A stretch of DNA of 64,000 nucleotides, from NCBI GenBank assembly GCA_964417895.1, contig CAYQJS010000024.1:9422-73421 (forward strand), in the 5' to 3' direction. The translations under genes were made by a program, and so were the position numbers. Under the pieces are notes generated by a model. The model was not told the origin of the DNA, made no database searches, and saw only the letters and a program-made list of their open reading frames with translations. The DNA is from CAYQJS01 sp964417895. GTDB taxonomy: Bacteria; Chloroflexota; UBA6077; SHYK01. This document shows positions 43,847 through 51,970 of the stretch, piece by piece. Position 1 is the first letter of the stretch. The number at the start of each line of letters is the position of its first letter.

Positions 43847-44521
43847 CTAGGCCTCCCTCAGCACATAGCCCGCGCCGCGGACTGTCTGCAGCAGTCTTTT
43901 CTCGCCGTCCGCCTCCAGCTTGGCACGCAAGTATCCGATGTACACCTCCACAACATTGGTGGGGCGCACGAAGCTGTCGCCCCATACCGCGTTCAGGATC
44001 GCCTCACGAGAGAGCACGCGGCGGGGATGGAGCAAGAAGTAGTGGAGCAGCTCGAACTCCGTGGTGGAGAGGACGATCTCGCGCTCCCCGCGTCGAGCCA
44101 TCCGCGCGCCAGTGTCCAACTCCAGGTCAGCGTGGCGCAGAAGGCCTCCGCCGCCTGGTTCGTGGCGACGAAGCAGGGCCCGCACCCGAGCGAGCAACTC
44201 CTCGAGGGCAAACGGCTTAACGACGTAGTCGTCAGCACCGCTGTCGAGCCCCTGGACGCGGTCCGTTACCTCGTCCTTCGCGGTCAGGAGAAGGATGGGG
44301 ATAGTGCTGGCGCTCCGCACCCGCCTGCAGACTTCGAGCCCATCGATCTCGGGCATGAGGATGTCCAGAATGATGAGGTCGGGTTCGTGCGTTCGCACGG
44401 CGTCGAGGCAGGCAGCGCCCGAGCCAGCCGTCTCGACGGAATAGCCCTCCAAACTCAGGGTGCGACGGAGCAACTGTGTGATTTTGGGATCGTCGTCCAC
44501 GACCAGGATATTCGGGGCCAT
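43847..44521 (-). CDS. OmpR/PhoB-family response regulator
   Basis: A 224-residue regulator. The receiver domain has ILVVDDDPKITQLLR (acidic pocket), LIILDILMPEIDG (phospho-Asp), LLLTAKDE and YVVKPFALEELLARV (Lys). A winged-helix DNA-binding domain follows (LSTTEFELLHYFLLHPRRVL, SFVRPTNVVEVYIGYLRAKL). The start MAPNILVV is the family's usual N-terminus. It is paired with the sensor kinase that follows 2 nt later. Targets are unknown; a divergent membrane-protein gene starts 77 nt upstream. A TATACT hexamer lies about 14 nt before the ATG. Confidence 0.93.
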   Translation of the reverse strand: MAPNILVVDDDPKITQLLRRTLSLEGYSVETAGSGAACLDAVRTHEPDLIILDILMPEIDGLEVCRRVRSASTIPILLLTAKDEVTDRVQGLDSGADDYVVKPFALEELLARVRALLRRHEPGGGGLLRHADLELDTGARMARRGEREIVLSTTEFELLHYFLLHPRRVLSREAILNAVWGDSFVRPTNVVEVYIGYLRAKLEADGEKRLLQTVRGAGYVLREA

Positions 44522-44597
44522 GACACCGGAAAGTATAGTCGGGGACACGCTTGACGGGTTATCTCCTGGTCAGGTATCAAGTCCGGGAGGCGTTTCT

Positions 44598-45383
44598 ATG
44601 ACGATTTTTGCAAGCCACTTTTGGCTGTGGTCCATCGTCGGCCTGCTGGGCCTCATCCTGCTCTACACCGTCGGAGCACTCATGAGCTTTGGCGGTTTCC
44701 TCAGCCCCCTGCGCCAAATCGGCCGCGTCGCGGATCGGGCTCCCGTTGGCGTGAAAATCGGGATCGCCATAGCCGTCGTGGGGCTCGCCATTTACCCCTC
44801 GGTCGTGCACAGACTCTGGGCAGACGCCACCGCGGGCGAGGTCAGGCGGACGTTCGAGGCGCTACCCGCGTTCCCCGGAGCGCGCGCAGCGCCGCTTGTA
44901 GAGCAAATGAACGGCCTTTACGACCCAACGGGCACTGACGGCACTTACGTCATCGGCTGGTACGGGACCAGCGTCCCGTTCGAAGACGTGACAGGTCATT
45001 ATGAGCATGTGCTGGCTCAACGGGCCTGGGTACGACAGCCGAGTGAGGCGGGCGCAGCGGCTCGGGGTCGCGGCCAAGCGACTCGCCTCCAGTTCAGGGA
45101 TAGCGATGATGCGGCTCGTGCCAACTACGAGCTGTTGCTCGTGCAGCTACCAACTGGCAGCCAGGAAGCCCCGCCGGTGGTCGCGGCGGAGCCGACGGTC
45201 TATGCCCTACGTCTCGGCGTCGTGGACCCCCGGCTCACGACCCAGGTTGCCTGGTTCATCGACTGCCTCGTTCGGCGGGCCCCGACGTTCCCCACCTGCG
45301 AGGCGATGGGCTGGCACCCGCTAGAGACCAGCCTCGATCCTGCCAATCGCCCGCCGGGCGCGAGGGAGCGCTTGCGCCCATAG
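44598..45383 (+). CDS. Membrane protein of unknown function
   Basis: A 261-residue protein. Two membrane segments (WSIVGLLGLILLYTVGALM and KIGIAIAVVGLAIYPSVV) are followed by an extracytoplasmic region of about 190 residues with YVIGWYGTSVPFEDVTGHYE (20 residues) and no enzymatic signature. It is divergent from the response regulator gene, so it may be one of that system's targets. ATG follows GGGAGG at 9 nt. Confidence 0.65.
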   Translation: MTIFASHFWLWSIVGLLGLILLYTVGALMSFGGFLSPLRQIGRVADRAPVGVKIGIAIAVVGLAIYPSVVHRLWADATAGEVRRTFEALPAFPGARAAPLVEQMNGLYDPTGTDGTYVIGWYGTSVPFEDVTGHYEHVLAQRAWVRQPSEAGAAARGRGQATRLQFRDSDDAARANYELLLVQLPTGSQEAPPVVAAEPTVYALRLGVVDPRLTTQVAWFIDCLVRRAPTFPTCEAMGWHPLETSLDPANRPPGARERLRP

Positions 45384-45394
45384 CGGTCGGTCGC

Positions 45395-45808
45395 CTATTC
45401 CACTTGGATTGTCTCTTCGGCGATCCGCCCTGCCTCGTCGATGCGGTAGGCCAGCAATAGCGGGCGGTCCTCCTCCATGAGTGAGCAGATGAAACAGAGC
45501 GTGTCCGGATACCAGCGTGCCGGCCAGTCGGCCACGTCGGTGGGCGATGGGTAGGCCCGCGTATGGGTGTGCGAATGATAGAAGCCGAGGAGGTCGAGCC
45601 CGGCTGCCTCGATCTCGTCACTGATGGCTGCGATGTCGTGGGGATCCATCGTGAACCGCACGCGCGGCGTCTCGGCCATGTTCCGAGCACGATGGACCTC
45701 TTCGACGCGGCCGCCGCGGCCGGCGAGGATGCCGCAGGTCTCGTTCGGCCGCCCCTCCACCGCGTGGGCCACAATGGCATCGAGGTGGGCACGACCCAGA
45801 ACCACCAC
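45395..45808 (-). CDS. mec: JAMM/MPN+ metallopeptidase, Mec-like
   Basis: A 137-residue JAB1/MPN+ domain with the complete zinc motif: E23 (NETCGIL), H78-S-H80, S88 and D91 (GFYHSHTHTRAYPSPTDVAD, 20 residues). In Mycobacterium, Mec cleaves cysteine from the CysO-cysteine adduct made by CysM. Related JAMM enzymes (QbsD) also trim residues after the GG of a sulfur carrier. Here it is the last gene of the rrf2-cysK-moeB-cysO-cysM-mec array, 6 nt after cysM, and the CysO-like protein has a GGEL end, so both roles are possible. Confidence 0.85.
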   Translation of the reverse strand: MVVLGRAHLDAIVAHAVEGRPNETCGILAGRGGRVEEVHRARNMAETPRVRFTMDPHDIAAISDEIEAAGLDLLGFYHSHTHTRAYPSPTDVADWPARWYPDTLCFICSLMEEDRPLLLAYRIDEAGRIAEETIQVE

Positions 45809-45814
45809 TGGTGG

Positions 45815-46852
45815 TTACCAGAGCAGCTGGTGGCGCAGGTCGTCGCTGGCCTGAGCCGTGCCTTTGCTCCACAGCTCCGTGCTCAGGTACTTCCAGCCGC
45901 TGTCGGCGAACAGCACGACGATATTCCCGCGGTCTATGCGCTGGGCGAACCGGAGCGCGCAGTAGAGCGCTGCCCCGGACGACACGCCCGCAAATACCCC
46001 TTCGCGGGACAGCAGTTCCTGCGTGCATTGGATGCTGTCCTCGCCAGAGACCACCATCTTCCGGTCCAGGAGAGCCAGATCAAGGATCGGCGGAATGAAG
46101 CCCTCATCCAGATTGCGTAAGCCCTGGACCAGCTCCCCCAGGTTGGGCTCCGCGGCGACTACCTGGATACGCTCGTCGTACTCCTTAAGTCGGCGGGACA
46201 CGCCCATCAGCGTTCCGCCAGTCCCAAGCCCGGCCACGAACGCCGTCAGATCCGGGACGGCCCGAAGGATTTCCGGAGCGGTGGTCTGGTAGTGGGCCAG
46301 CGGATTCGCAGGGTTTCCGTACTGATACAGCATGAGACAATCGCGATCCTTCGCCACCATTGTCTGCGCGACCTCGATGGCACCGTTGGATCCGCGGGAG
46401 CCGTCGGTGAGCACAATCTCTGCCCCAAAAGCTCGCAGGAGCTGGCGCCGCTCGACACTCACGTTCTCGGGCATAACCGCGGTGAAGCGGTAGCCTTTTA
46501 GCACGCACACCATGGCGAGCGAGATCCCTGTGTTGCCGCTCGTCGGCTCAATGAGCATGCGGCCCGGCCAGATCTGGCCGTCGCGCTCGGCCTTCTCGAC
46601 CATGGAAAGGGCGATACGGTCCTTCACGCTGCCGGTCGGGTTTTGCCCCTCCAGCTTGGCGAAGATGCGCACGCCCTCGCGGGGGCTGAAGCGCTTCAGC
46701 TCGACGAGGGGTGTGTTACCAATGGTATCCAGCACCGAGGCGTGAGGCGCGAGGCGTGAGGGGTTAGACGAGGCGCGAGCCGTGCGTCCTGAGGCATGAG
46801 GCATGAGGCGTGAGGAGCCAGACGAGCTTACAACGCGCTCATCACGTTTCAT
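45815..46852 (-). CDS. cysM: CysO-dependent cysteine synthase, CysM type
   Basis: A PLP enzyme: IGNTPLVELK, NPTGSVKDRIALSMVE (PLP Lys), SGNTGISLAM, AGLGTGGTLMGVSRRLKEYD (20 residues). NLGELVQGLRNLDEGFIPPI and DRKMVVSGEDSI follow mycobacterial CysM, which uses O-phosphoserine and CysO thiocarboxylate instead of sulfide. Catalytic homology begins at a GTG (46735, 306 residues). The listed ATG adds about 39 residues, most of them the translation of a tandem repeat (SRLMPHASGRTA...LAPHAS). The ATG is 10 nt after the cysO stop, so either start is possible. Confidence 0.88.
   Translation of the reverse strand: MKRDERVVSSSGSSRLMPHASGRTARASSNPSRLAPHASVLDTIGNTPLVELKRFSPREGVRIFAKLEGQNPTGSVKDRIALSMVEKAERDGQIWPGRMLIEPTSGNTGISLAMVCVLKGYRFTAVMPENVSVERRQLLRAFGAEIVLTDGSRGSNGAIEVAQTMVAKDRDCLMLYQYGNPANPLAHYQTTAPEILRAVPDLTAFVAGLGTGGTLMGVSRRLKEYDERIQVVAAEPNLGELVQGLRNLDEGFIPPILDLALLDRKMVVSGEDSIQCTQELLSREGVFAGVSSGAALYCALRFAQRIDRGNIVVLFADSGWKYLSTELWSKGTAQASDDLRHQLLW
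46737..46830. repeat. GAGGCGTGAG-type tandem repeat at the cysO-cysM junction
   Basis: Several diverged copies of GAGGCGTGAGG and GAGGCATGAGG occur in direct order. They are translated in frame as PHAS units in the 5' extension of cysM. Such units recur around genes in many metagenomic genomes. Confidence 0.7.
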
Positions 46853-46862
46853 CGCTCACGCC

Positions 46863-47144
46863 TCACAACTCGCCGCCGGCGACGGCGGGGAGGATAGCCA
46901 GACTGTCGCCGTCACCTACCCCGGTCTCGAGCCGGTTGAGAAAACGGATGTCCTCGTCGTTCACATAGATGTTGACGAACTGGCGAACTTGGCCGGCTTC
47001 GTTGATCAGCTCGCTCTTGAAGCCAGGAAACTGGCTCTCCAGATGCTCGATGACTGCCCCGACGGTCCGCCCTTCGGCTTCAACAACTCGGGCTCCGCCG
47101 GTGTGCTTGCGTAATACCGTGGGAACCCGCACTTCCACGCTCAT
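46863..47144 (-). CDS. cysO: CysO-like ubiquitin-fold sulfur carrier
   Basis: A 93-residue MoaD/ThiS-family beta-grasp protein (VEVRVPTVLRKHTGG, VVEAEGRTVGAVIEHLESQF, FVNIYVNDEDIRFLNRLETG). The C-terminus reads AVAGGEL, two residues beyond the diglycine that must be exposed for adenylation and thiocarboxylation. By position between moeB and cysM it should deliver sulfur for cysteine synthesis. A MoaD-like homologue at 55.2 kb also has residues after GG. Trimming by the operon's JAMM protease is a testable inference. Confidence 0.88.
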   Translation of the reverse strand: MSVEVRVPTVLRKHTGGARVVEAEGRTVGAVIEHLESQFPGFKSELINEAGQVRQFVNIYVNDEDIRFLNRLETGVGDGDSLAILPAVAGGEL

Positions 47145-47168
47145 CGGCTCCTCCGCACGGCGCTGGTC

Positions 47169-48014
47169 TCAGCTCAGAGCAGATGCGCCGGGCCCGCCGC
47201 AGAACGCCTCGTAGTCGATCAGCTCGGTGATCGTCGGCTCATCCCCGCACACCGGACAGTCCGGATCCCGCCGCAGTCTAACCTCACGAAACTCCATGGC
47301 AAGCGAGTCGAAGAGCAGCAGCCGGTTCACCAGGGTCGAGCCCTGATCGAGAATGAGCTTGATGGTCTCGACCGCCTGGATGGAGCCGACGACGCCGGGC
47401 AGAACGCCGAGGACGCCCGCCTCCGCGCAACTGGGCACCGCGCCCGGGGGCGGCGGGGCCGGGTAGAGGCAGCGGTAGCAGCCCGCTCCCGGCAAGTACA
47501 CCGTCGCCTGGCCCTCGAAGCGAAAGATTCCCCCGTCGACCAGCGGCTTGCGAAGGAAATAGCAGGCGTCGTTCACGAGGTAACGCGTGGGGAAATTGTC
47601 TGACCCGTTCACAACGATATCGAACTGCTCGATCATCTCCAGCGCATTCTCGGACGTAATCGGGGCGTTGAAGCCGATCACCCGCACGTCCGGGTTGACG
47701 TCTTGAAGTCGATCTGCAGCCGATTCGACCTTCGGGCGGCCCAGGTCTTTGTGGCCGTGGAGGAGCTGCCGGTGCAGGTTCGAGATGTCCACCACGTCGA
47801 AGTCCACGAGGCCCAGGGTGCCCACACCGGCCGCGGCGAGATAAAGCGCCGCCGGCGAGCCCAGGCCTCCCGCGCCGATCAGGAGCACGCGGGCTTCCAA
47901 AAGTTTGCGCTGCCCGACGCTGCCAACTTCCGGCATGATGATCTGTCGCTGGTAGCGCCGGATCTGGTCGAAGGACAGCGTCCGCGCGCCGTTAACCGTT
48001 TCTGTCATGGCCAT
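47169..48014 (-). CDS. MoeB/ThiF-family sulfur-carrier adenylyltransferase
   Basis: A 281-residue E1-like enzyme. IRRYQRQIIMPEVGSVGQRK (20 residues), the nucleotide-binding LLIGAGGLGSPAALYLAAAG (20 residues), DFDVVDISNLHRQLL, NGSDNFPTRYLVND and two Cys pairs for zinc (CYRC and CPVCGD) are all present. It would adenylate the C-terminal Gly of CysO. There is no C-terminal rhodanese domain, so sulfur must come from another protein. ThiF for thiamine and MoeB for molybdopterin are alternatives, but the operon favours CysO. Confidence 0.92.
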   Translation of the reverse strand: MAMTETVNGARTLSFDQIRRYQRQIIMPEVGSVGQRKLLEARVLLIGAGGLGSPAALYLAAAGVGTLGLVDFDVVDISNLHRQLLHGHKDLGRPKVESAADRLQDVNPDVRVIGFNAPITSENALEMIEQFDIVVNGSDNFPTRYLVNDACYFLRKPLVDGGIFRFEGQATVYLPGAGCYRCLYPAPPPPGAVPSCAEAGVLGVLPGVVGSIQAVETIKLILDQGSTLVNRLLLFDSLAMEFREVRLRRDPDCPVCGDEPTITELIDYEAFCGGPGASALS

Positions 48015-48042
48015 GTTCTTTTCCTCTCGCTGGGGTGTGTCC

Positions 48043-48993
48043 TCAGAGATCGACGCTCAAGTACCGCTCGCCGGTGTCGGGCAGCACGGTCACCACCGTG
48101 CGGCCGGGCCCCAGCCGTTGCGCAATCGTGCGGGCCGCATGCACATTGGCACCTGCTGATATGCCGACCAGCAACCCCTCCTCGCGCGTCAGGCGAAGAG
48201 TCATCCGCATCGCCTCCTCGTCCTCGACAGTCATGATCTCGTCGACGACGGAGCGGTCGAAGACAGCGGGCACGAAACTCGCGCCGATGCCCTGGATGCC
48301 ATGGGGCCGGGCACGGCCGCCGCCGAGCACGGGAGAAAGCGCCGGCTCGACAGCCACGACGAGCGTATCAGGGCGTCCTCTCTTGAGCACCTGCCCTACC
48401 CCCGTGATCGTACCCCCGGTGCCCACGCCAGCAACGAATGCGTCTACAGGCGTTTCACCCAGAGCTTGCAGAATCTCCTCCGCGGTCGTGCGTCTGTGGA
48501 TCTCGGGGTTGGCCGGGTTCTCGAACTGCTGGGGCATGAAGTAGTCCGGGTGCTGGCGCAGCAGCTCTTCCGCGGCCCGCACGGCCCCGGTCATGCCCTC
48601 GATTCTGGGCGTGAGGATGAGCTCGGCCCCGAAGCGAGTGAGCAGCTTGCGCCGCTCCATGCTCATGTCATCCGGCATCGTCAGGATCAGCTGATAGCCC
48701 TTGGCAGCCGCGATCATCGCCAGGCCGATACCGGTATTACCACTCGTCGACTCTACGATCGTGGCGCCTGCCTTGAGCCGGCCGGTGCGTTCGGCATCCT
48801 CAATCATCGATAACGCGATGCGGTCCTTCACGCTTCCCGCCGGGTTCATCGACTCCAGCTTGCCGTACACGTCGGCTGCCCCGGAGCCGATGACCCGCCG
48901 CAGCCGAACGAGGGGAGTGTTGCCCACGAGATCGAGCACACTCTGGGCGAGGAGTGGACGCGGGCCAACCTCCCGCGCAGAAATGAGTGTCAA
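48043..48993 (-). CDS. cysK: Cysteine synthase A (O-acetylserine sulfhydrylase) type
   Basis: A 316-residue PLP enzyme. LVGNTPLVRLRRV, NPAGSVKDRIALSMIEDAER (20 residues; PLP Lys), TSGNTGIGLAMIAAAKGY, LILTMPDDMSMERRKLL and VAGVGTGGTITGVGQVLK follow the CysK/CBS family. The TTG start follows GAGGCGGGG; a longer frame would overlap the rrf2 gene. It is the second gene of the cysteine array. Together with cysM there are two cysteine synthases with probably different sulfur donors (sulfide, and CysO-COSH). Confidence 0.9.
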   Translation of the reverse strand: MTLISAREVGPRPLLAQSVLDLVGNTPLVRLRRVIGSGAADVYGKLESMNPAGSVKDRIALSMIEDAERTGRLKAGATIVESTSGNTGIGLAMIAAAKGYQLILTMPDDMSMERRKLLTRFGAELILTPRIEGMTGAVRAAEELLRQHPDYFMPQQFENPANPEIHRRTTAEEILQALGETPVDAFVAGVGTGGTITGVGQVLKRGRPDTLVVAVEPALSPVLGGGRARPHGIQGIGASFVPAVFDRSVVDEIMTVEDEEAMRMTLRLTREEGLLVGISAGANVHAARTIAQRLGPGRTVVTVLPDTGERYLSVDL

Positions 48994-49007
48994 GGAGCTA
49001 CCCCGCC

Positions 49008-49430
49008 TCAGATGTGGTACATGCTGCGCGACTCGCGCTCGGCTCGTCGCTCCAGCAGCTCGGCGATCGTTATTCCATGCACGATGCGGTGATAGCTCTC
49101 GACGAGGTCGCCCCAAACGTCTTGCAGCACGCAGGCATCCGAAACCGTGCAGGCCCCCTCCTCCATGCAGGTGCTGGGGCTGGTCACGCCTTCCAGCGCA
49201 TCGACCACGTGGCCGAGGGTGATCTCGGCAGGGGGGCGCGCGAGCTCATGGCCGCCTGCGGGGCCGCGCACGCTGCGGATCAGACCTGCTTTCCGAACCG
49301 TGGTGAGCAGCTGCTCCAGGTAGGACTCGGGGATCTGCTGGCGGGCTGCGATATCGGCCGTCTGGGTGAGGCCGTTGCCGAACCGTTGAGCGAGATCGAG
49401 GATAGCGCGCGCTCCGTAGTCAGAGCGCAT
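49008..49430 (-). CDS. Rrf2-family transcription regulator with Fe-S cysteines
   Basis: A 140-residue winged-helix regulator. MRSDYGARAILDLAQRF, IPESYLEQLLTTVRKAGLIR (20 residues) and SVRGPAGGHELARPP form the DNA-binding region. C88, C94 and C100 have the x5/x5 spacing of the [2Fe-2S] ligands of IscR. It leads the cysteine operon. A palindromic GACTGAAATAGTC just upstream matches the IscR type-1 core, so it probably represses its own operon and senses Fe-S or sulfur status. ATG was chosen as the family N-terminus; a longer upstream frame is non-coding. Confidence 0.92.
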   Translation of the reverse strand: MRSDYGARAILDLAQRFGNGLTQTADIAARQQIPESYLEQLLTTVRKAGLIRSVRGPAGGHELARPPAEITLGHVVDALEGVTSPSTCMEEGACTVSDACVLQDVWGDLVESYHRIVHGITIAELLERRAERESRSMYHI

Positions 49431-49453
49431 GGAGATGCGCAACAGCGCCTCCG

Positions 49454-49480
49454 ATTTGTTGACTATTTCAGTCGAATTAT
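49454..49480 (-). promoter_or_regulatory. IscR/Rrf2-type operator of the cysteine operon
   Basis: Core GACTGAAATAGTC (49461-49473) matches GACTRwwwYAGTC of IscR type-1 sites at every position. It begins three bases downstream of the -10 hexamer, so binding would block transcription. Confidence 0.75.
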
Positions 49481-49505
49481 AGGAGGGTGGAAAAGAGGCG
49501 GTCAA
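49476..49505 (-). promoter_or_regulatory. Promoter of the rrf2-cysK-moeB-cysO-cysM-mec operon
   Basis: TTGACC, an 18-nt spacer and TATAAT on the minus strand, 46 nt before the rrf2 ATG. The -10 is consensus. Confidence 0.75.
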
Positions 49506-49679
49506 CGTGAAACTGGCGGGGCGGGTCATACGTTTCCTCTGGGGCGACGCGCACCTAGTCGACGGCTCTGCAACCTGCCCCCGCACGCCGGGTCTCCGCG
49601 TTGTGGCCGTGGTAAGCTTCGGATACATTCTTGTCTGTCTTGATTCTCTCATAAGGCCCACAACCCTCCGAAACGTGAG

Positions 49680-51926
49680 GTGTTCAGCGTGCTGGCTCTT
49701 CCTCCAAACGCCCTCATCCCCAGAGCTCTCCTCCTCGGGGCCCCGATCATCGCGATCGCGATTGCGGCCGTCGTGATACGCAATACGTTCTTCGCAGCCG
49801 GCGAGACGACGCAGCAGCGCGCCGCGACAGGTCGAGGTGGGCCCGCCACCGCCGTGCAGACGACGCCAGCGTCGGTCGGGTCGATCAGCTCCGTGTTCAG
49901 CTACGCCGGCGCGATCCAAGCCGGGCAGCAGGTGAATATTGTGCCGAGAAGCCCGGGCATCATCCGCGATCTACCCGTCAGCGTCGGCGCCAGGGTTCGG
50001 CGTGGCGACGTGCTGGCTGTGCTCGATCCAGGTGCGCTCCCCGAGCAGCTGCAGCAAGCACAAGCTGGCCTGCTGGCGGCCGAGGCGCGCCTCGCGCAGG
50101 TTTACGCGGGTGCCCGGTCCGAAGACGTAGCGGCGGCGGCCGCCCAGTTGAACCAGGCGCGCGCTCGGCTCGGCGGCCTGCAGCAAGGTCGGCCGGAGGA
50201 CGTCCGTGGGGCGCTCGCAGCGCTCGAAGAGCGACAGGCCAGACTTGATGGCCTCGAGCAGGGCGGGCGTGCGGAGAGCGTTGCGCAGGTCCAGGCCTCG
50301 CTCGATAGCGCGATGGCCAAGCTCCTGGTTGCTCAGCGAGGCGCTACTCTGGAAGCCCGCCAGGCCGCGGCGGATGCAGATCGTGCTTCAGTGACCGCGC
50401 TTCAAACCGGCATTGCGAACCTCGCCACCTCCAGCTCGGCAGATCGGGAGGTGGCCCAGGCGGCATATGACGCCACTCTGGCGCAGTTGGCGGCTGCTCG
50501 GGCCAATCAGAGTCAGGCGCTAGATCCAACCCCCGCACAGCGCGAGGCGTCCGACGCCGCTGTAAAGAGGGCGCATGCCGACCTGGCAGCGGCTCAGGCC
50601 CAGTCGGCCGCGCTGAGAGCAGGCGCGACAGGCGGCCCCTGCTCGCGTCAGGCGCCCACCCGAACGAACCCAGGAACTCAGGACCTCGCGGCCTGCCAAG
50701 CCGCCATTGCAGCGCAGGAAACAGCCGTGCTCTCGGCTCGCGAAGCGCTCTCGAGCGCGCAGGCGCAGTACGCGCAGCTTGTGAGCGGAGGTCCACCGGC
50801 GAACCAGGCCCAGCTCGACGCCTCGGTCGATCAGGCTGAAGCGAACGTACGGGGAGCGCGCGCCAAGCTGGATGCGGTGGGCGGAACCGTCGAGGTCCAG
50901 CGGTCGCAGTTCCAGAGCCAGCTCATCGCGGCCCAGGAACGGCTCAAGAACAGCGAGGCTCGCCTCGCCCAGGTTCTCAGCGGGGGGCAGGACGAGGAGC
51001 TCCAGCAGGCCGAGGCGGCCGTGCGCGAGGTCGAGCAGCGGCTCGCCCTCGCGGTTACACCATCAACCGAGAACGACCTCCGGGCCCAGCGAGCGCAGGT
51101 GGAGCAAGCGCGTCAGCAGCTTGAGAAGGCGTATCTGCCCTCTAGCACCGCCGACATCGAGCAGCAGCAGCAGGTCGTCGCCCAGATGGAGGCGCAGCTT
51201 CAGGCGAGAGCGAACCCGTACACGGCGGTGGACTTGCAGGCCGCGCTCGCCGGCCTGGAGCAGGCGCGTGCCAACCTGGCCGTCGCCGAAACCAACCTCG
51301 CCCAGGCCATCGTGACGGCGCCGTTCGACGGCGTCGTGGGCCAGCGGATGCTGAACGCCGGCGCCTTCGCCTCCAACAACGCGCCCATCATGGTGCTCCT
51401 CGGAAACGATTCGGAGCTTCACATCACGGTGGAAGAGGGGCGGGTCGGTGCGCTGGCTCCCGGGCAGTCAGTCGCCTTCACCACGGCTGCCCATCCCAAC
51501 GCGAAGTTCACGGGGAACGTCGTCGCCGTTGCCCCCCTTGGGGACGCGCGGGCCCACACCTTCGACGTCACGATCCTTCCGGATCTGCAGGACAGCCGGC
51601 TAATGCCCGGCATGTTTGCGCAGGTCCAGGTCACCGCGGCTGAAAACACCCAGGCTGTCCTTGTGCCGCGCGATGCGATCGTGCAGGTGGGAGGGGCGCC
51701 GACGGTGTTTGTGGTCGACGGGGGGCGAGCTGTGGCGCGCAAGGTTGAGACTGGGATCGTCGACGAGAAGGCCGCGGAGATCCTGACCGGTGTCGCTCCA
51801 GGCGAGCAGGTCGTTACGCTGGGCCAAAACGGGCTCAGAGACGGGCAGGCTGTACAGGCACCCAGTGGGCGCGACCAGGGGTCCGAGGAAGGCGAGGGCC
51901 GCGGCCAGCGGCCCGGCAACCGGTAA
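49680..51926 (+). CDS. RND/HlyD-family efflux adaptor with very long coiled coil
   Basis: A 748-residue protein. An N-terminal membrane anchor (about 14-36) is followed by a lipoyl half (IVPRSPGIIRDLPVSVGARV, 20 residues), then about 400 residues of Ala/Gln/Glu-rich helical hairpin (many AA-L-A-Q heptads), then the second lipoyl half and beta-barrel (VTAPFDGVVGQRMLNAGAFA, 20 residues; LMPGMFAQVQV). Typical adaptors are about 350-420 residues; the extra length lies in the hairpin. The first CysPro-rich loop (GGPCSRQAPTR) breaks the coil. It precedes the RND pump by 44 nt. Start GTG. Confidence 0.85.
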   Translation: MFSVLALPPNALIPRALLLGAPIIAIAIAAVVIRNTFFAAGETTQQRAATGRGGPATAVQTTPASVGSISSVFSYAGAIQAGQQVNIVPRSPGIIRDLPVSVGARVRRGDVLAVLDPGALPEQLQQAQAGLLAAEARLAQVYAGARSEDVAAAAAQLNQARARLGGLQQGRPEDVRGALAALEERQARLDGLEQGGRAESVAQVQASLDSAMAKLLVAQRGATLEARQAAADADRASVTALQTGIANLATSSSADREVAQAAYDATLAQLAAARANQSQALDPTPAQREASDAAVKRAHADLAAAQAQSAALRAGATGGPCSRQAPTRTNPGTQDLAACQAAIAAQETAVLSAREALSSAQAQYAQLVSGGPPANQAQLDASVDQAEANVRGARAKLDAVGGTVEVQRSQFQSQLIAAQERLKNSEARLAQVLSGGQDEELQQAEAAVREVEQRLALAVTPSTENDLRAQRAQVEQARQQLEKAYLPSSTADIEQQQQVVAQMEAQLQARANPYTAVDLQAALAGLEQARANLAVAETNLAQAIVTAPFDGVVGQRMLNAGAFASNNAPIMVLLGNDSELHITVEEGRVGALAPGQSVAFTTAAHPNAKFTGNVVAVAPLGDARAHTFDVTILPDLQDSRLMPGMFAQVQVTAAENTQAVLVPRDAIVQVGGAPTVFVVDGGRAVARKVETGIVDEKAAEILTGVAPGEQVVTLGQNGLRDGQAVQAPSGRDQGSEEGEGRGQRPGNR

Positions 51927-51970
51927 GATAACAGGGGCCGGTGCAGGTCGGATTACCCGGGAGGGCGTAG

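Noticed and set aside
49431..49919. N-terminal extension of the Rrf2 protein to about 303 residues
   Set aside because: The extension crosses the promoter and operator, overlaps the adaptor gene and lacks homology; Rrf2 proteins begin at the internal ATG.
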